Part shown: positions 37,677-46,943 of the stretch, in pieces
Position numbering within the stretch: position 1 is the first letter of the stretch
Layout: the number at the start of each line of letters is the position of its first letter
Assembly (NCBI GenBank): GCA_002399735.1
Contig: DHEF01000017.1
Span: 19,163-83,162 of the forward strand
Reading direction: 5' to 3'
DNA length: 64,000 nucleotides
Origin: Chitinophagaceae bacterium UBA4857
Lineage (GTDB): Bacteria; Bacteroidota; Bacteroidia; Chitinophagales; Chitinophagaceae
Position numbers and translations under genes: made by a program
The notes under the pieces: model-generated
Databases searched by the model: none
The model's input: only the letters and a program-made list of their open reading frames with translations
What the model was told of the DNA's origin: nothing

Positions 37677-38999
37677 TTAAATAGCTCCTCTTGTTTTCAG
37701 GTCTATATATTTGTTTAAGGTGTTAACAGTTAAGTTTTGTGGTGTGGTAAGTATAGATAAAATGCCGTTTTGTTGCAGCTCTTTCACCATTAGTTTTTTT
37801 TCAAAAGCAAATTTTTCGGCAATGGTTTTTATGTAAATATCTTCCATGTTATCTGCCTTATTATCCATTACTTTTTTAAGCTCGGTGTTTTCAAAAAACA
37901 CCACCACCAATAAATGGTAATGGGCCATTTTTTTTAAGGCGGGCATTTCTCGTTGCAAACTTTCAACCGATTCAAAATTGGTAAACAATACCAACAAACT
38001 ACGGTTGGTAATACGGTGCCTTATTACGCCATATAACTTTTCAAAGTCGGCTTCTAAAAAACGGGTTTCCTGTTTGTACAAAGTTTCAAGTACAAGGTTC
38101 ATCTGCGTAGTTTTTTTATCGGCCAGTACAAATGAGTCCAGGGTTTCCGCAAAGGTTATAAGTCCTGCTCTATCCTGCCGGGCCAATGCTACATTACTTA
38201 ATACCAACGATGCATTAATGGCATAATCCAATAAAGTAAGGCCTTCAAAAGGCATTTTCATTACCCTGCCTTTATTTACTACACAGTATATCTGCTGGCT
38301 GCGTTCATCGGTAAAGTTATTCACCATCAGGTTGCCTTTACGGCCGGTTGCTTTCCAGTTAATAGTACGGTAATCATCGCCGGGTACATAATCTTTAATC
38401 TGTTCAAACTCCATGCTATGCCCCAAACGGCGCATGCGCCTTACTCCGGCTTCCTGTAATTTATTGGTAACTGCCAGTAACTGGTATTTACGCATTTGCA
38501 GGTACGATGGATATACTTTTGTTGTTTGTTGCTCATTAAAAACATATTTCCGTTGTACCAACCCTAATACGCCATTTACAAACAGGTTAATGTTGTTAAA
38601 TTCATATTCGCCACGGCTTAATGGTTTTAAATGGTATTGGTACACCTTTTCTTCATTGCCACTTAACTGCATTTTAACCCGCCAGTTACGCAACTGAAAC
38701 TGTACCGGAATTTCATCAATAATAGAAACAGTTGTTTTAAAACCATAATTGTTTTTTACAATCAAGTCTATTTTATTATCATCGCCAATACTTAAACGGT
38801 TGCTCACATTTCTATGTGCAACAATACCTTTTTTACTATACAGCAACAATGCATCTATCAGTACAGCCAACAACAATAACAGCAAAATTATATTTGCCAG
38901 TTGGGCTAGTACCGGTACAAAATAGCTGATAAAATACAGGGTTGCCGCTATGGCCCCCACTATAAAAAAGCTATTACGTATGTAAAATGATTGCAGCAT
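37677..38999 (-). CDS. DUF58 domain-containing protein
   Basis: A 440-residue protein with two N-terminal membrane helices (about 10-55) and the DUF58/VWA-like core: RRMRRLGHSMEFEQIKDYVPGDDYRTINWKATGRKGNLMVNNF is the diagnostic stretch. DUF58 proteins work with MoxR AAA+ ATPases, which are encoded next door, and may act in envelope stress or metal-dependent assembly. It starts 7 nt after the MoxR stop, so they are co-transcribed. Confidence 0.9.
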   Translation of the reverse strand: MLQSFYIRNSFFIVGAIAATLYFISYFVPVLAQLANIILLLLLLAVLIDALLLYSKKGIVAHRNVSNRLSIGDDNKIDLIVKNNYGFKTTVSIIDEIPVQFQLRNWRVKMQLSGNEEKVYQYHLKPLSRGEYEFNNINLFVNGVLGLVQRKYVFNEQQTTKVYPSYLQMRKYQLLAVTNKLQEAGVRRMRRLGHSMEFEQIKDYVPGDDYRTINWKATGRKGNLMVNNFTDERSQQIYCVVNKGRVMKMPFEGLTLLDYAINASLVLSNVALARQDRAGLITFAETLDSFVLADKKTTQMNLVLETLYKQETRFLEADFEKLYGVIRHRITNRSLLVLFTNFESVESLQREMPALKKMAHYHLLVVVFFENTELKKVMDNKADNMEDIYIKTIAEKFAFEKKLMVKELQQNGILSILTTPQNLTVNTLNKYIDLKTRGAI

Positions 39000-39006
39000 A
39001 TATTAA

Positions 39007-39984
39007 TTAGCGGGGAACATCTAATCCGTTTATTATTTGTTTTATTACTTCTTCTTCTGTAATACCTTCCATCTCTTTATCTGGTGCCAGAATAATACGG
39101 TGGCGTAGTACCGGCACGGCAACCTGTAATATATCTTCAGGTGTTACAAAATCACGGCCCTGCATAGCGGCTATTGCTTTGGATGCATTCATAATAGCTA
39201 AGGAAGCCCTGGGCGAAGCACCGAGATAAATTGATTTATGGTTACGTGTTTGGTGTACCAGTTTAGCAATAAATGCCAATAACTTTTCTTCTATTAATTG
39301 CAACTTTATCTGCTCACGCAGGCTTACAATTTGTGAGCCGGGTAAAACAATATTAATAATAGAGTCGGCAATGGTATTACCTAACTGGTGAAATTTATTT
39401 AAGATAGACAGTTCTTCGTTCTCGTTGGGATAAGGAACTACAATTTTAAATAAAAAACGGTCCAGTTGAGCCTCGGGTAAACGATATGTACCCTCTTGTT
39501 CTACCGGATTTTGTGTAGCAATGACCATAAAAGGTGGCGCCATATTGTAAGTGTTACCATCAACAGTCACCTGTTTTTCTTCCATTACTTCCAGCAATGC
39601 AGACTGTGTTTTTGCAGGAGCCCGGTTAATTTCATCTACCAATACAAGATTGCTAAAAATGGGGCCTTGTTTAAAATCAAAACTTGACTCACGGGGATTA
39701 AATACCGGCGTACCTATTACATCCGACGGCATTAAGTCGGGCGTAAACTGTATACGTGAAAAACGGGCATCTACACAACGGGCCACCAGTTTAGCACTCA
39801 TGGTTTTGGCTACACCGGGTACTCCTTCAATCAATACATGTCCATCGGCCAGCAATGCCGCAATTAATAGTTTAACCATTTCATCCTGGCCAACAATTAC
39901 TTTTTTTATTTCAGCCTGTATATTTAATACAGCGTTACTTAATCCCGATAAATCGGTACGTTGTTCAAAAATTTGTTCTTCCAT
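39007..39984 (-). CDS. MoxR family AAA+ ATPase
   Basis: A 325-residue MoxR-type ATPase (AAA_3). Walker A is GVPGVAKT (54-61), Walker B is LVLVDEINRAPAKTQ, sensor 1 is MVIATQNPVEQEGTYRLPEAQLDRFLF, and arginine-finger/sensor 2 regions include LGASPRASLAI. MoxR proteins act as chaperones with DUF58/VWA partners. It is the core of the cluster DUF4350-MoxR-DUF58. The 171 nt gap to the upstream DUF4350 gene is AT-rich without a recognised repeat, so an internal promoter is possible. Confidence 0.94.
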   Translation of the reverse strand: MEEQIFEQRTDLSGLSNAVLNIQAEIKKVIVGQDEMVKLLIAALLADGHVLIEGVPGVAKTMSAKLVARCVDARFSRIQFTPDLMPSDVIGTPVFNPRESSFDFKQGPIFSNLVLVDEINRAPAKTQSALLEVMEEKQVTVDGNTYNMAPPFMVIATQNPVEQEGTYRLPEAQLDRFLFKIVVPYPNENEELSILNKFHQLGNTIADSIINIVLPGSQIVSLREQIKLQLIEEKLLAFIAKLVHQTRNHKSIYLGASPRASLAIMNASKAIAAMQGRDFVTPEDILQVAVPVLRHRIILAPDKEMEGITEEEVIKQIINGLDVPR

Positions 39985-40155
39985 AATTTTTAAAGGTCTC
40001 CAAAACCCTTTTTATAATTTGTAAAAACCGAATCATGATTTTAGTTACTGTTATTGCGTGATTTACAAACAACAATAACTGTTTTACGGTTCGTAATACG
40101 CCCCGTAGCGTCAACATCATTAGCAAATTATCTAATTTTCAAATTGGATAATTAT

Positions 40156-41388
40156 TTAAGCTTTTTTATAAAATGCTTCCAGTAATAAATAAAACTGTTG
40201 CAAGGACTGTGCATTAATATGCATGCCGGCCCTTAAGTTATTTATTACTGTAACAATATGTAAAATTTCTTCTTTAGGCACATCCGTTTTGGTATGTACT
40301 TTCTGCACAAATTCGTCGCTTAACTGGTTAGTGGCTAATTTATAATTACTACGCAAATGTTCCAGAAAATAAGCCGCCATTTTATGGGCCAGGTTTGTAT
40401 GGTTCCCCTTACCGTAATATAGCCTGCCAATGGTTTTTACAAAATCCAGCGAATCGTTCTTTGGCTTTTCCATAACGGGTATAGTTCTTTGTTTACGACG
40501 CATTCCCAACAACACATATAAAGCCAACAATAAAGCTCCAAGTGTTAAACCGGTAGAAATACCAGGATACTTCATAATTGCACTTAAAAAACCCGGACTA
40601 TCATCTTTATTATTACTGTTTTTTGTTAATTGATCCTTTGTAAGGTAATACTCATCCCATACTACTTTTTTTGTTTTAGCTGGTATAACCGATAAAGCAG
40701 CAGACATATAGTTTAAGTTACTATCCTGCAATAAAAAATGATTAGAAAAAGCCAGTGGTGCACTATGCAGGTAAATATTGCCTTTGCCTGCCGCTATTGC
40801 CATAAAATTAGGCTCACCGCTGGAACCATAACCTAATACGGTAGTAAAACTGCTATCGTATCTGGTAAAATGTGTATCGAACCGGCGACCATTGTATTTG
40901 AATTTTGTATTACCATTAAAAGGTGGTGTAACCAATGTAGCCTGACTTGTATTTTTAGATGAACTTACTTTTTCGGATAAGCGATTTTTGCATTTAAAAA
41001 TATCTTCGGCATAATGACTGAACTCGAATGATGAAATAAATACATCGTTACCGGCCTCGGCAAAACGAATTAATTGTTTTACTTCATATTCATCGGCCAT
41101 AAAATACGGTGCCACAATAATAAGCGCTTGCTTATCCTCGGTATCATCCAGTTGTTCCCAAAAACCCGGTTCTTCAGCGGAGGTAGTTATTTTTGCAACC
41201 GGAAATAATTTGCTTAGCTGGCTATGTGCCACAAAACTGCCATACGGAATTTTATCACGTTTGCGTAATGTTACACGTTCATCAAATCGTTTACCATCGT
41301 TATTGCTATTGCAGCCGTCTTTAAACACCAGTACAAACACAGCAACAATCACAATGCCCAATAACCAATATGGTATAGTTTTTTTCAA
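40156..41388 (-). CDS. DUF4350 domain-containing membrane protein
   Basis: A 410-residue protein with an N-terminal helix (6-22) and a second helix near 283-303 (GLTLGALLLALYVLLGMRRK). Between them is a DUF4350-like domain (ALIIVAPYFMADEYEVKQLIRFAEAGNDVFISS). The C-terminal cytoplasmic part (DFVKTIGRLYYGKGNHTNLAHKMAAYFLEHLRSNYKL) is helical. This architecture and its neighbours match the MoxR/DUF58 cluster conserved in Bacteroidota. It overlaps the upstream DUF4129-like gene by 4 nt (ATGA), so translation is probably coupled. Confidence 0.88.
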   Translation of the reverse strand: MKKTIPYWLLGIVIVAVFVLVFKDGCNSNNDGKRFDERVTLRKRDKIPYGSFVAHSQLSKLFPVAKITTSAEEPGFWEQLDDTEDKQALIIVAPYFMADEYEVKQLIRFAEAGNDVFISSFEFSHYAEDIFKCKNRLSEKVSSSKNTSQATLVTPPFNGNTKFKYNGRRFDTHFTRYDSSFTTVLGYGSSGEPNFMAIAAGKGNIYLHSAPLAFSNHFLLQDSNLNYMSAALSVIPAKTKKVVWDEYYLTKDQLTKNSNNKDDSPGFLSAIMKYPGISTGLTLGALLLALYVLLGMRRKQRTIPVMEKPKNDSLDFVKTIGRLYYGKGNHTNLAHKMAAYFLEHLRSNYKLATNQLSDEFVQKVHTKTDVPKEEILHIVTVINNLRAGMHINAQSLQQFYLLLEAFYKKA

Positions 41389-42242
41389 CGGTAATTTATC
41401 TTTTGGTTAAGGGCTTCTACATCTTGTTTAATTACTTCAAATACCTGTTTACTTACAGGAAATAAACCATACCAAGCATACTCGTAATGACGGGTAACTT
41501 TAAAGAAAGCAGGATAATAACCTGTTTGATGTAATTGGGTCAGGTAATCGAAGTTGGTTGCATCCTGTTTATAATTAATAATATTTCGGTTATGCATATT
41601 GGCCAATATTTGCAAATACATTAAACGTATAGCCAACCGATAATCATTATTCGTTACTGCCCGGTTAATAGCTGCGGCATAATTAATGGCAAATATATCT
41701 TCAGGTATATCATGCAGTTCATTAGCGGTAGCAAAGTTTTTAGGCGTACGACGAAATAAAGCACCTTGTCCATTTGTGGTGTACCACCATGCTATAAAAA
41801 TAAGAAAGCCAACTATTATAACTATCCATAAAAAAGTACCTAGCCATGATATACTACTTAACCCTCCCGAGTGGGAACTATTACCTGAAGTTTTCTTTTC
41901 TTTTTCTTTATAATTTACATACCAAAAATCGCTTTGGTTTAAAAAAGAATCTTTTACTGTGGATGAAATGTTACGTTGATTTAATGACCTGCCTACAGAA
42001 TCATTAAAATAGATGGAACTAAAATTATTATGTATTTTTTTATACTTATCGTCAGTCACTTCTTCATCGTACACATCTTCCTGGGCCGATGGTGGTTCTA
42101 TAATATCTTCTTCCGTTAAAATTTCTGATATACGAATTTCTTTCTTAACCGTATCGGCCGTTTGTGCATGCGTATAAGTAGTTGAAAACAACACTAACAA
42201 TAGACATGCAGTTTTAAATGTGCTTATACGCACCCTCGCCAT
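41385..42242 (-). CDS. DUF4129-like membrane protein
   Basis: I start this at ATG 42242 (MARVRISTFKTACLL), giving 285 residues with a signal peptide ending TYTHAQ. The frame is open back to 42512, but that region is repeat sequence (family A copy 8 with family C), and an ATG at 42260 is inside the repeat. The mature protein has an acidic linker, a membrane helix (SSISWLGTFLWIVIIVGFLIFIAWWYTT), and a C-terminal DUF4129-like region (AAAINRAVTNNDYRLAIRLMYLQILANMHNRN). Part of the MoxR/DUF58 cluster. Confidence 0.82.
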   Translation of the reverse strand: MARVRISTFKTACLLLVLFSTTYTHAQTADTVKKEIRISEILTEEDIIEPPSAQEDVYDEEVTDDKYKKIHNNFSSIYFNDSVGRSLNQRNISSTVKDSFLNQSDFWYVNYKEKEKKTSGNSSHSGGLSSISWLGTFLWIVIIVGFLIFIAWWYTTNGQGALFRRTPKNFATANELHDIPEDIFAINYAAAINRAVTNNDYRLAIRLMYLQILANMHNRNIINYKQDATNFDYLTQLHQTGYYPAFFKVTRHYEYAWYGLFPVSKQVFEVIKQDVEALNQKINYR

Positions 42243-42247
42243 CTTTT

Positions 42248-42490
42248 TTGTTACCTGCATAATGCCCAATAGTGCCTCCCCAAACCCCTCCGAAAGAGGG
42301 GCTTTAAAAATCCTTATACTATAAAAAAAACTGGCATAGAATATTTGCACTAACATAATGCTCATCTGTGTTAATGCAGCGCCGCCGATGAATCGGAGTG
42401 CACCTTGCACAATGGTGAGTAAAGTTACAGGTGCACAAGTGTGCGACGCAACAAAAGCTGATAGTAGCAATGCAGCTGATAACCCAAAAA
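42248..42490 (+). repeat. Family A repeat, copy 8 (split by family C)
   Basis: Left end GTTACCTGCATAATGCCCAA (42250 onwards), then family C (42274-42306) and about 65 nt of other sequence, then TTAATGCAGCGCCGCCGATG, the middle hairpin GTGCACCT...AGGTGCAC, GTGCGACGCAACAAAAGCTG and CAGCTGATAAC. It shares the hairpin module with copy 12. Confidence 0.8.
42274..42306. repeat. Family C palindromic repeat, copy 2
   Basis: CCTCCCCAAACCCCTCCGAA then AGAGGGGCTTTA; almost the same as 21157-21186. It sits between the left and right parts of family A copy 8. Confidence 0.75.
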
Positions 42491-42515
42491 ATAAAAATTG
42501 TAAGTATTGCAACGG

Positions 42516-43496
42516 CTACGGTATTAATGGTTTGGTTTGTACAGTTACTAATTTACTAAAACGGCGATGCACTTTGATGGGATAAATAATAAAATACCAT
42601 ATAACAAATACGATGGACAATGATGTTACTAATGTGGTTAAAATAGACAGATCGTTATATAAACGAGTAATTAAGCCTTCGAAAAAAGCGGCTAAAGCGA
42701 ATACCGGTAACAAACCTACAATTATTTTCACCCCATCTTTTGCACCTTGTCTGAAAGCTGCCATGCGACTTAATGTACCGGGAAATAAAAAACTTTTTCC
42801 TAGTATAAGACCTGCACCTGCCGCTATAATGATAGCGGTAATTTCTAAAGTGCCGTGTACAAAAACTACCAACCAAAAATCCAGACCAAGACCTTGTGAT
42901 GCGAACAGTTCATCGAAAACACCCACCATAAAGCTATTGCTGGCCAGAATATAAATAGTGGGAATGCCACAAACTAGTCCGGAAGCATAAGCCATTAAGG
43001 ATACTTTGATATTATTAATCATGATACCCAACCAACTTAAAAAGGGATTGCCTTTTTCATAAACGCCAAAAGGATTTCCTTTCTCAATATTATCAATGGT
43101 CATGTCTACATAACTATCGCCTAACACCATACGGGTTACGGTTTCATCTTTAGCAGAAAGAAAATAACCCAAGCCAAAAAATAACAAAAAAATAAACAAA
43201 GCCAACAACATGGTTTTATAATGTTTGGCAATGGTGAGGGGCATATCGTATTTCCAGAAACGTACCAACCTGTTGGTTTCCTCTACTCTGTTTTTATAAA
43301 TACCTAAGTAAATGCTGGAAGCCTGTTTATTTAAATACCCGGTTACTTTACCTGAGGGGTAAAAGGTTTTTGCGTAAGCTAAATCATCTACCAATTGCGT
43401 AAAATCTTTTGCCATTTCGTCCGGATCATCGGACGGCAAATGCTGATTTTTTAGCCAACGGTCTTTATTTTTTTTAATAAAAAGTGCTTCTCTCAA
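42516..43496 (-). CDS. SpoIIM-like (stage II sporulation protein M family) membrane protein
   Basis: A 326-residue membrane protein of the DUF95/SpoIIM family with about five helices. The N-terminal cytoplasmic part (MREALFIKKNKDRWLKNQHL...DLAYAKTFYPSGKVTGYLNKQ) and the core FWLVVFVHGTLEITAIIIAAGAGLILGKSFLFPGTLSRMAAFRQGAKDG are diagnostic. No sporulation is implied in this phylum. It heads the MoxR/DUF58 cluster and is divergent from an RDD gene, the typical partner. Confidence 0.9.
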   Translation of the reverse strand: MREALFIKKNKDRWLKNQHLPSDDPDEMAKDFTQLVDDLAYAKTFYPSGKVTGYLNKQASSIYLGIYKNRVEETNRLVRFWKYDMPLTIAKHYKTMLLALFIFLLFFGLGYFLSAKDETVTRMVLGDSYVDMTIDNIEKGNPFGVYEKGNPFLSWLGIMINNIKVSLMAYASGLVCGIPTIYILASNSFMVGVFDELFASQGLGLDFWLVVFVHGTLEITAIIIAAGAGLILGKSFLFPGTLSRMAAFRQGAKDGVKIIVGLLPVFALAAFFEGLITRLYNDLSILTTLVTSLSIVFVIWYFIIYPIKVHRRFSKLVTVQTKPLIP

Positions 43497-43661
43497 AAAT
43501 GGTAGTTTATACAGGTTGTAAAATAATACTTTTTGTATATCTTTTTCAGGAAAATTTAAAAGGCTGGTTAATTATAAAATCTTTTTACTATTTGTAAGCC
43601 TTGATAGATATTTTTTAGAATACAACGTATAAAATTGTATTTTACAAACATAAGTTGATTT

Positions 43662-44477
43662 ATGAGTGTTATTAAGATACCTACTTCTTTTAATATTGAT
43701 ATTGAGTTTGATGCACCGGGAGTACACCGAAGGTTTTTTGCATTGGTGATTGACATGATTATTGAAATATTGTATTTTATAATTGCGGCTCGTATTTACA
43801 GCGGCATTATTAATAACTCAAACACCTATAGTGACGATGCATCGTATAACTTATGGGCCATACAATTATTATTATTACTACCGTTGGGGCTTTACCACCT
43901 GATAATGGAAATTACTACCAATGGGCAAAGTATTGGTAAAAAAATTTTACAATTAAAAGTTGTAGATGAAAATGGTGGTAAACCGGGCATAAGCCAGTTC
44001 TTAATTCGTTGGCTGCTGCGTATTTCAGATTTTAGTATCCTGATTTTGTTAATACAAGTTTTATTAGGAATAGGATTGGATAGTGCCGGCACGGCTTTTA
44101 TTATATTATTATTACTGGGTTTTCTTTTTACAGATGCTATACTGGTTGCCACATCTAAAAAAGGACAACGCATTGGCGATATGCTTGCACATACCATTGT
44201 TATACGTACCAACAATAAATCAAATATTGAAGAAACGGTTTTCCAGGAGGTGCATGATAACTACGTACCGCAATTTCCGCAGGTAATGCAATTAACAGAC
44301 AGGGACCTGAATGTAATAAAAACGATACTGGACACATCTACAAAAAAACGAGACTACGAAATGGCTTTGACCGCATCGGAAAAAATTAAAAGTCACTTGA
44401 AAGTACAAACATCACTTACGGCTTATGAATTTTTAGAAACATTATTGAAGGATTATAACTACTTATCTACAAAATAA
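43662..44477 (+). CDS. RDD family membrane protein
   Basis: A 271-residue protein with the RDD signature GVHRRFFALVIDMIIEILYF (residues about 18-40) and a second conserved stretch TNGQSIGKKILQLKVVDENGG. There are about four membrane helices, then a cytoplasmic C-terminal tail that is predicted helical. RDD proteins are often next to SpoIIM/DUF58/MoxR genes; the function is not established (some act as Na+/H+ antiporters). It shares the divergent 165 nt region with the SpoIIM-like gene and ends at a strong terminator. Confidence 0.9.
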   Translation: MSVIKIPTSFNIDIEFDAPGVHRRFFALVIDMIIEILYFIIAARIYSGIINNSNTYSDDASYNLWAIQLLLLLPLGLYHLIMEITTNGQSIGKKILQLKVVDENGGKPGISQFLIRWLLRISDFSILILLIQVLLGIGLDSAGTAFIILLLLGFLFTDAILVATSKKGQRIGDMLAHTIVIRTNNKSNIEETVFQEVHDNYVPQFPQVMQLTDRDLNVIKTILDTSTKKRDYEMALTASEKIKSHLKVQTSLTAYEFLETLLKDYNYLSTK

Positions 44478-44478
44478 T

Positions 44479-44504
44479 AAAAGAGGTCATCGCTGACCTC
44501 TTTT
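44479..44504. terminator. Bidirectional terminator between RDD and phosphodiesterase genes
   Basis: AAAAGAGGTCA-TCGC-TGACCTCTTTT: perfect 11-bp stem between converging genes. Confidence 0.88.
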
Positions 44505-44532
44505 ACATCTTTATACAACAACTATCAAGTTA

Positions 44533-45762
44533 TCATTTCACTATCACCCAGCGGTTTAAAAAATTACCCGGTGTTTCTATCACTATTTTATAAAACTTTT
44601 GTGTATTAGTAGAAACATCAATGGTAACTTTTTCCTGCGCCACCGGCAGCGTAGCTTTTAATGTGTAGTTATCTTTACCTCCATCTTTAAATAAGTTGGT
44701 TTCTGATAACCATATTTTAGCATCACCTTTTTTATCAACCGCCTGCCAGGTAATTTCCAGTTTGCCATTTTCCAGTTTTGCATCTGGTTTTACTGCAGAA
44801 AGTTTACCTGTTAATGAAATCCCGTCAATTTCCATTAACTGTTCACGTGGGATATTTACCTTTAAAAAAGAAGCCAGGGTAGGCATAATATCAACCACAC
44901 CCGGATTTCCTGTTTTGTAATACTCATTCAAACCACTTGCATTGGTTACAATCCATGTGGCTCTTTCTCTGTCTGATTGTCCACCATGACCTTTGCCGGT
45001 TTTAGCATCACGACCGTGATCGGTGGTAATGTAGATAACCCAATCTTCCTTATGTTTTTGGGTACGGTAATTAATAGCGTCCCACAAACGGCCAATTTGT
45101 TTATCCATTAATGATACGGCCCTGTAATACTCAGGCCCGTCGCCATATTTATGTCCCATATCATCAGTATACTCCAAATACACCCACGATAAATCCGGTG
45201 CTTCGGTTTTAATATATTCCGATGCATTATCAACCACGGCTTCATCTATCTGCAACATAAAATCACGGTTGGCATCATGCGGATATTTAATAGTATCCAG
45301 TTCCAATCCATCAAAATGATACGTCAGTTTATGGTTGCCTGTTGCAGGCAAACCCTCGCCAACCAGTTTTGTACGGTTATCTAACCAGCTTGAAAAAACG
45401 GCTGTTTTCTTTTGCGGGTATTGTTCCTGAAAAAAACGAAAAATAGTACTGTAGTTATAATTGGGTGCTTTAATATCATTATTCCACACATTATGTTTAT
45501 TAACCCAGGTACCGGTTAATAAACTGTTATAACCAACAGCAGATATAGTTGGCGTTTGGGAATAACCACCTTTTTCGCCACCCACATGTGCACGGGTGTA
45601 ACCGTTTTTGCCCGCAATTTTATCCAAAAAAGGAGTCGGCTGGTTTTCAATTACATCGGCCGATATGCCGTCAACAATAACAAATATTGCTTTCTTCGTT
45701 TTTTGTGCTTGCAACTGAATGGCTGCAACAAAAAAAAGAAATACACAAAACCATTGTTTCAT
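44533..45762 (-). CDS. Exported alkaline phosphatase family (phosphodiesterase-like) protein
   Basis: A 409-residue secreted protein with signal peptide ending IQLQAQ. The fold is alkaline phosphatase superfamily, type I phosphodiesterase/nucleotide pyrophosphatase group: KKAIFVIVDGISADV (metal site), the nucleophile region YSQTPTISAVGYNSLLTG, YLEYTDDMGHKYG and IYITTDHGRDAKTGKGHGGQSDRERATWIV (metal ligands). A short beta-rich C-terminal domain follows. It would cleave phosphodiesters or pyrophosphates in the periplasm; the substrate cannot be assigned. The 5' side is a repeat and a decaying region. Confidence 0.9.
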   Translation of the reverse strand: MKQWFCVFLFFVAAIQLQAQKTKKAIFVIVDGISADVIENQPTPFLDKIAGKNGYTRAHVGGEKGGYSQTPTISAVGYNSLLTGTWVNKHNVWNNDIKAPNYNYSTIFRFFQEQYPQKKTAVFSSWLDNRTKLVGEGLPATGNHKLTYHFDGLELDTIKYPHDANRDFMLQIDEAVVDNASEYIKTEAPDLSWVYLEYTDDMGHKYGDGPEYYRAVSLMDKQIGRLWDAINYRTQKHKEDWVIYITTDHGRDAKTGKGHGGQSDRERATWIVTNASGLNEYYKTGNPGVVDIMPTLASFLKVNIPREQLMEIDGISLTGKLSAVKPDAKLENGKLEITWQAVDKKGDAKIWLSETNLFKDGGKDNYTLKATLPVAQEKVTIDVSTNTQKFYKIVIETPGNFLNRWVIVK

Positions 45763-46094
45763 AAAAAATATTTTTATTATTTCATAAGAGGCATGCCTTA
45801 ATGGTGAAATTAAGGCAATGCCCGTAGGTGAAAAATTTTAATGTACCCGGCATCAGTAACATCTATCATCGTCCCTTGCGATCCGATAGGGTCGGGATTT
45901 AATTTATTTCCAGTGGAAATGAATTAAAAACTTACTCTTGTAGTGCATCAATTCTATTGGGCAATATGCAGTACTCCGTATTTTAATCGGAGTGCCTGTA
46001 ATTTTACTCACCTATGCACGCAGCCGCCAATTTTACTGCCTTTACTACAAATCGTTCATTTGTTTTAACTCATCCTCCTAATTCGTAATCTAAA
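45763..46094. other. Gene-free gap with family A copy 9
   Basis: About 330 nt with one long family A copy (about 45847-46006) and AT-rich flanks. No reading frame supported. Confidence 0.7.
45847..46006 (-). repeat. Family A repeat, copy 9 (with palindromic middle module)
   Basis: Minus-strand order: GTGAGTAAAATTACAGGCAC, CTCCGATTAAAATACGGAG, TACTGCATATTGCCCAATAG, CAAGAGT, the TTTAATTCATTTCC/GGAAATAAATTAAA palindrome, ATCCCGACCCTATCGGATCG, CAAGGGACGATGATAG and TGATGCCGGGTAC. It shows all modules seen in the family. Confidence 0.88.
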
Positions 46095-46650
46095 CTACTG
46101 CAATATCCACATTATACCATTAATACCATCTACAGAGGCATATTGTGTTTTAACTGCCTGCTCCACATTCACCCTATTATTATTATACTCATCAATCGGA
46201 TACATCCAGCGTTTAGGCACTTTACCGCTATTTAAAATACCGGCACCGACAGTTTCAAATAACGGGAAACCGGTTCTGCGTTGCTCATAAAAAGGCTGCC
46301 AGCCTGTATTCATAAACATGCTTATGTATTTCTGTGTAATAATTTGTTCAATTTCCTTACCTGCTTGTAATGTTATAACAGGTTGTGCCAGGTAATTATT
46401 AACCGTAGCTTCGGTATACGCATTATTAAAGTTTGAAAAAGACAGTGAAGCCTGTATACCATTTTTATAGTAAGTATTAGCATCCCCGTTAATCTAGCCC
46501 CTAACCACTGCTTCTGCTAGAATAAACTGTAACTCAGCATAACTCATTAATAAGCTGGGTTCATTAATAGCCTCATAAGAATAGCGGTCATGAATTTGTG
46601 ATGCATTACCTGCACCTCTCTTACCTGCATTATAGGCCAAGGTTGCACTT
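46095..46650 (-). pseudogene. SusD-like_2 family outer-membrane lipoprotein, truncated remnant
   Basis: Only the last ~185 codons of a SusD/RagB-type glycan-binding lipoprotein remain. The minus-strand frame reads IHDRYSYEAINEPSLLMSYA, then LQFILAEAVVRG, then an in-frame TAG (46494-46496) where the family has Trp (RGWINGDA), then TYYKNGIQASLSF, IITQKYISMFMNTGWQPFYE, QRRTGFPLF and the terminal KRWMYPIDEYNNNRVN. The frame is open only from about 46650, where the sequence changes to the end of an unrelated gene. No TonB-dependent partner is nearby. So this is a 5'-deleted gene with a further nonsense mutation. Confidence 0.88.
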
Positions 46651-46675
46651 TATAAACAGCAGGCTTTATTACAAC

Positions 46676-46943
46676 TTAATCTTTCTTCCTCCTTAATAAA
46701 AAAAAGATAGCAATTATAGCTATTATACCCAAAAAAAAAATTCACAACAACATTAGGCAAATCAGCATAATACATGGCATTAGTGGTTAATCCAATTGCC
46801 CCAACAACATTAAGCAGATGATAAACCGGCTGATCAGCTCGTAACTTACGGATACATAATAATAGATATGCTAACAGATAAGAAATAGTACCCACCCAAC
46901 CTAATACAGGATAAAAAAAGGAATGTTTGCTAATACCATACAA
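46676..46943 (-). pseudogene. CBU_0592-like small membrane protein, frameshifted
   Basis: The protein begins MYGISKHSFFYPVLGWVGTI, with three hydrophobic helices, and resembles small Bacteroidota/Coxiella membrane proteins of the CBU_0592 type (GWVGTISYLLAYLLL...YHLLNVVGAIGL). After VVVNFF the frame goes into a poor tail. A run of ten T on the minus strand (46731-46740) lies exactly there; with nine T the frame would read LGIIAIIAIFFLLRRKKD and stop at 46676, completing the third helix. It is either a true frameshift or a sequencing length error. Confidence 0.72.

Noticed and set aside
40020..40155. Possible repeat or small RNA between MoxR and DUF4350
   Set aside because: The AT-rich 171 nt gap has no match to families A-D and no clear stem-terminator structure.
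42243..42512. Longer N-terminus for the DUF4129-like protein
   Set aside because: The extra 90 codons are repeat sequence; the signal peptide begins properly at the ATG at 42242.
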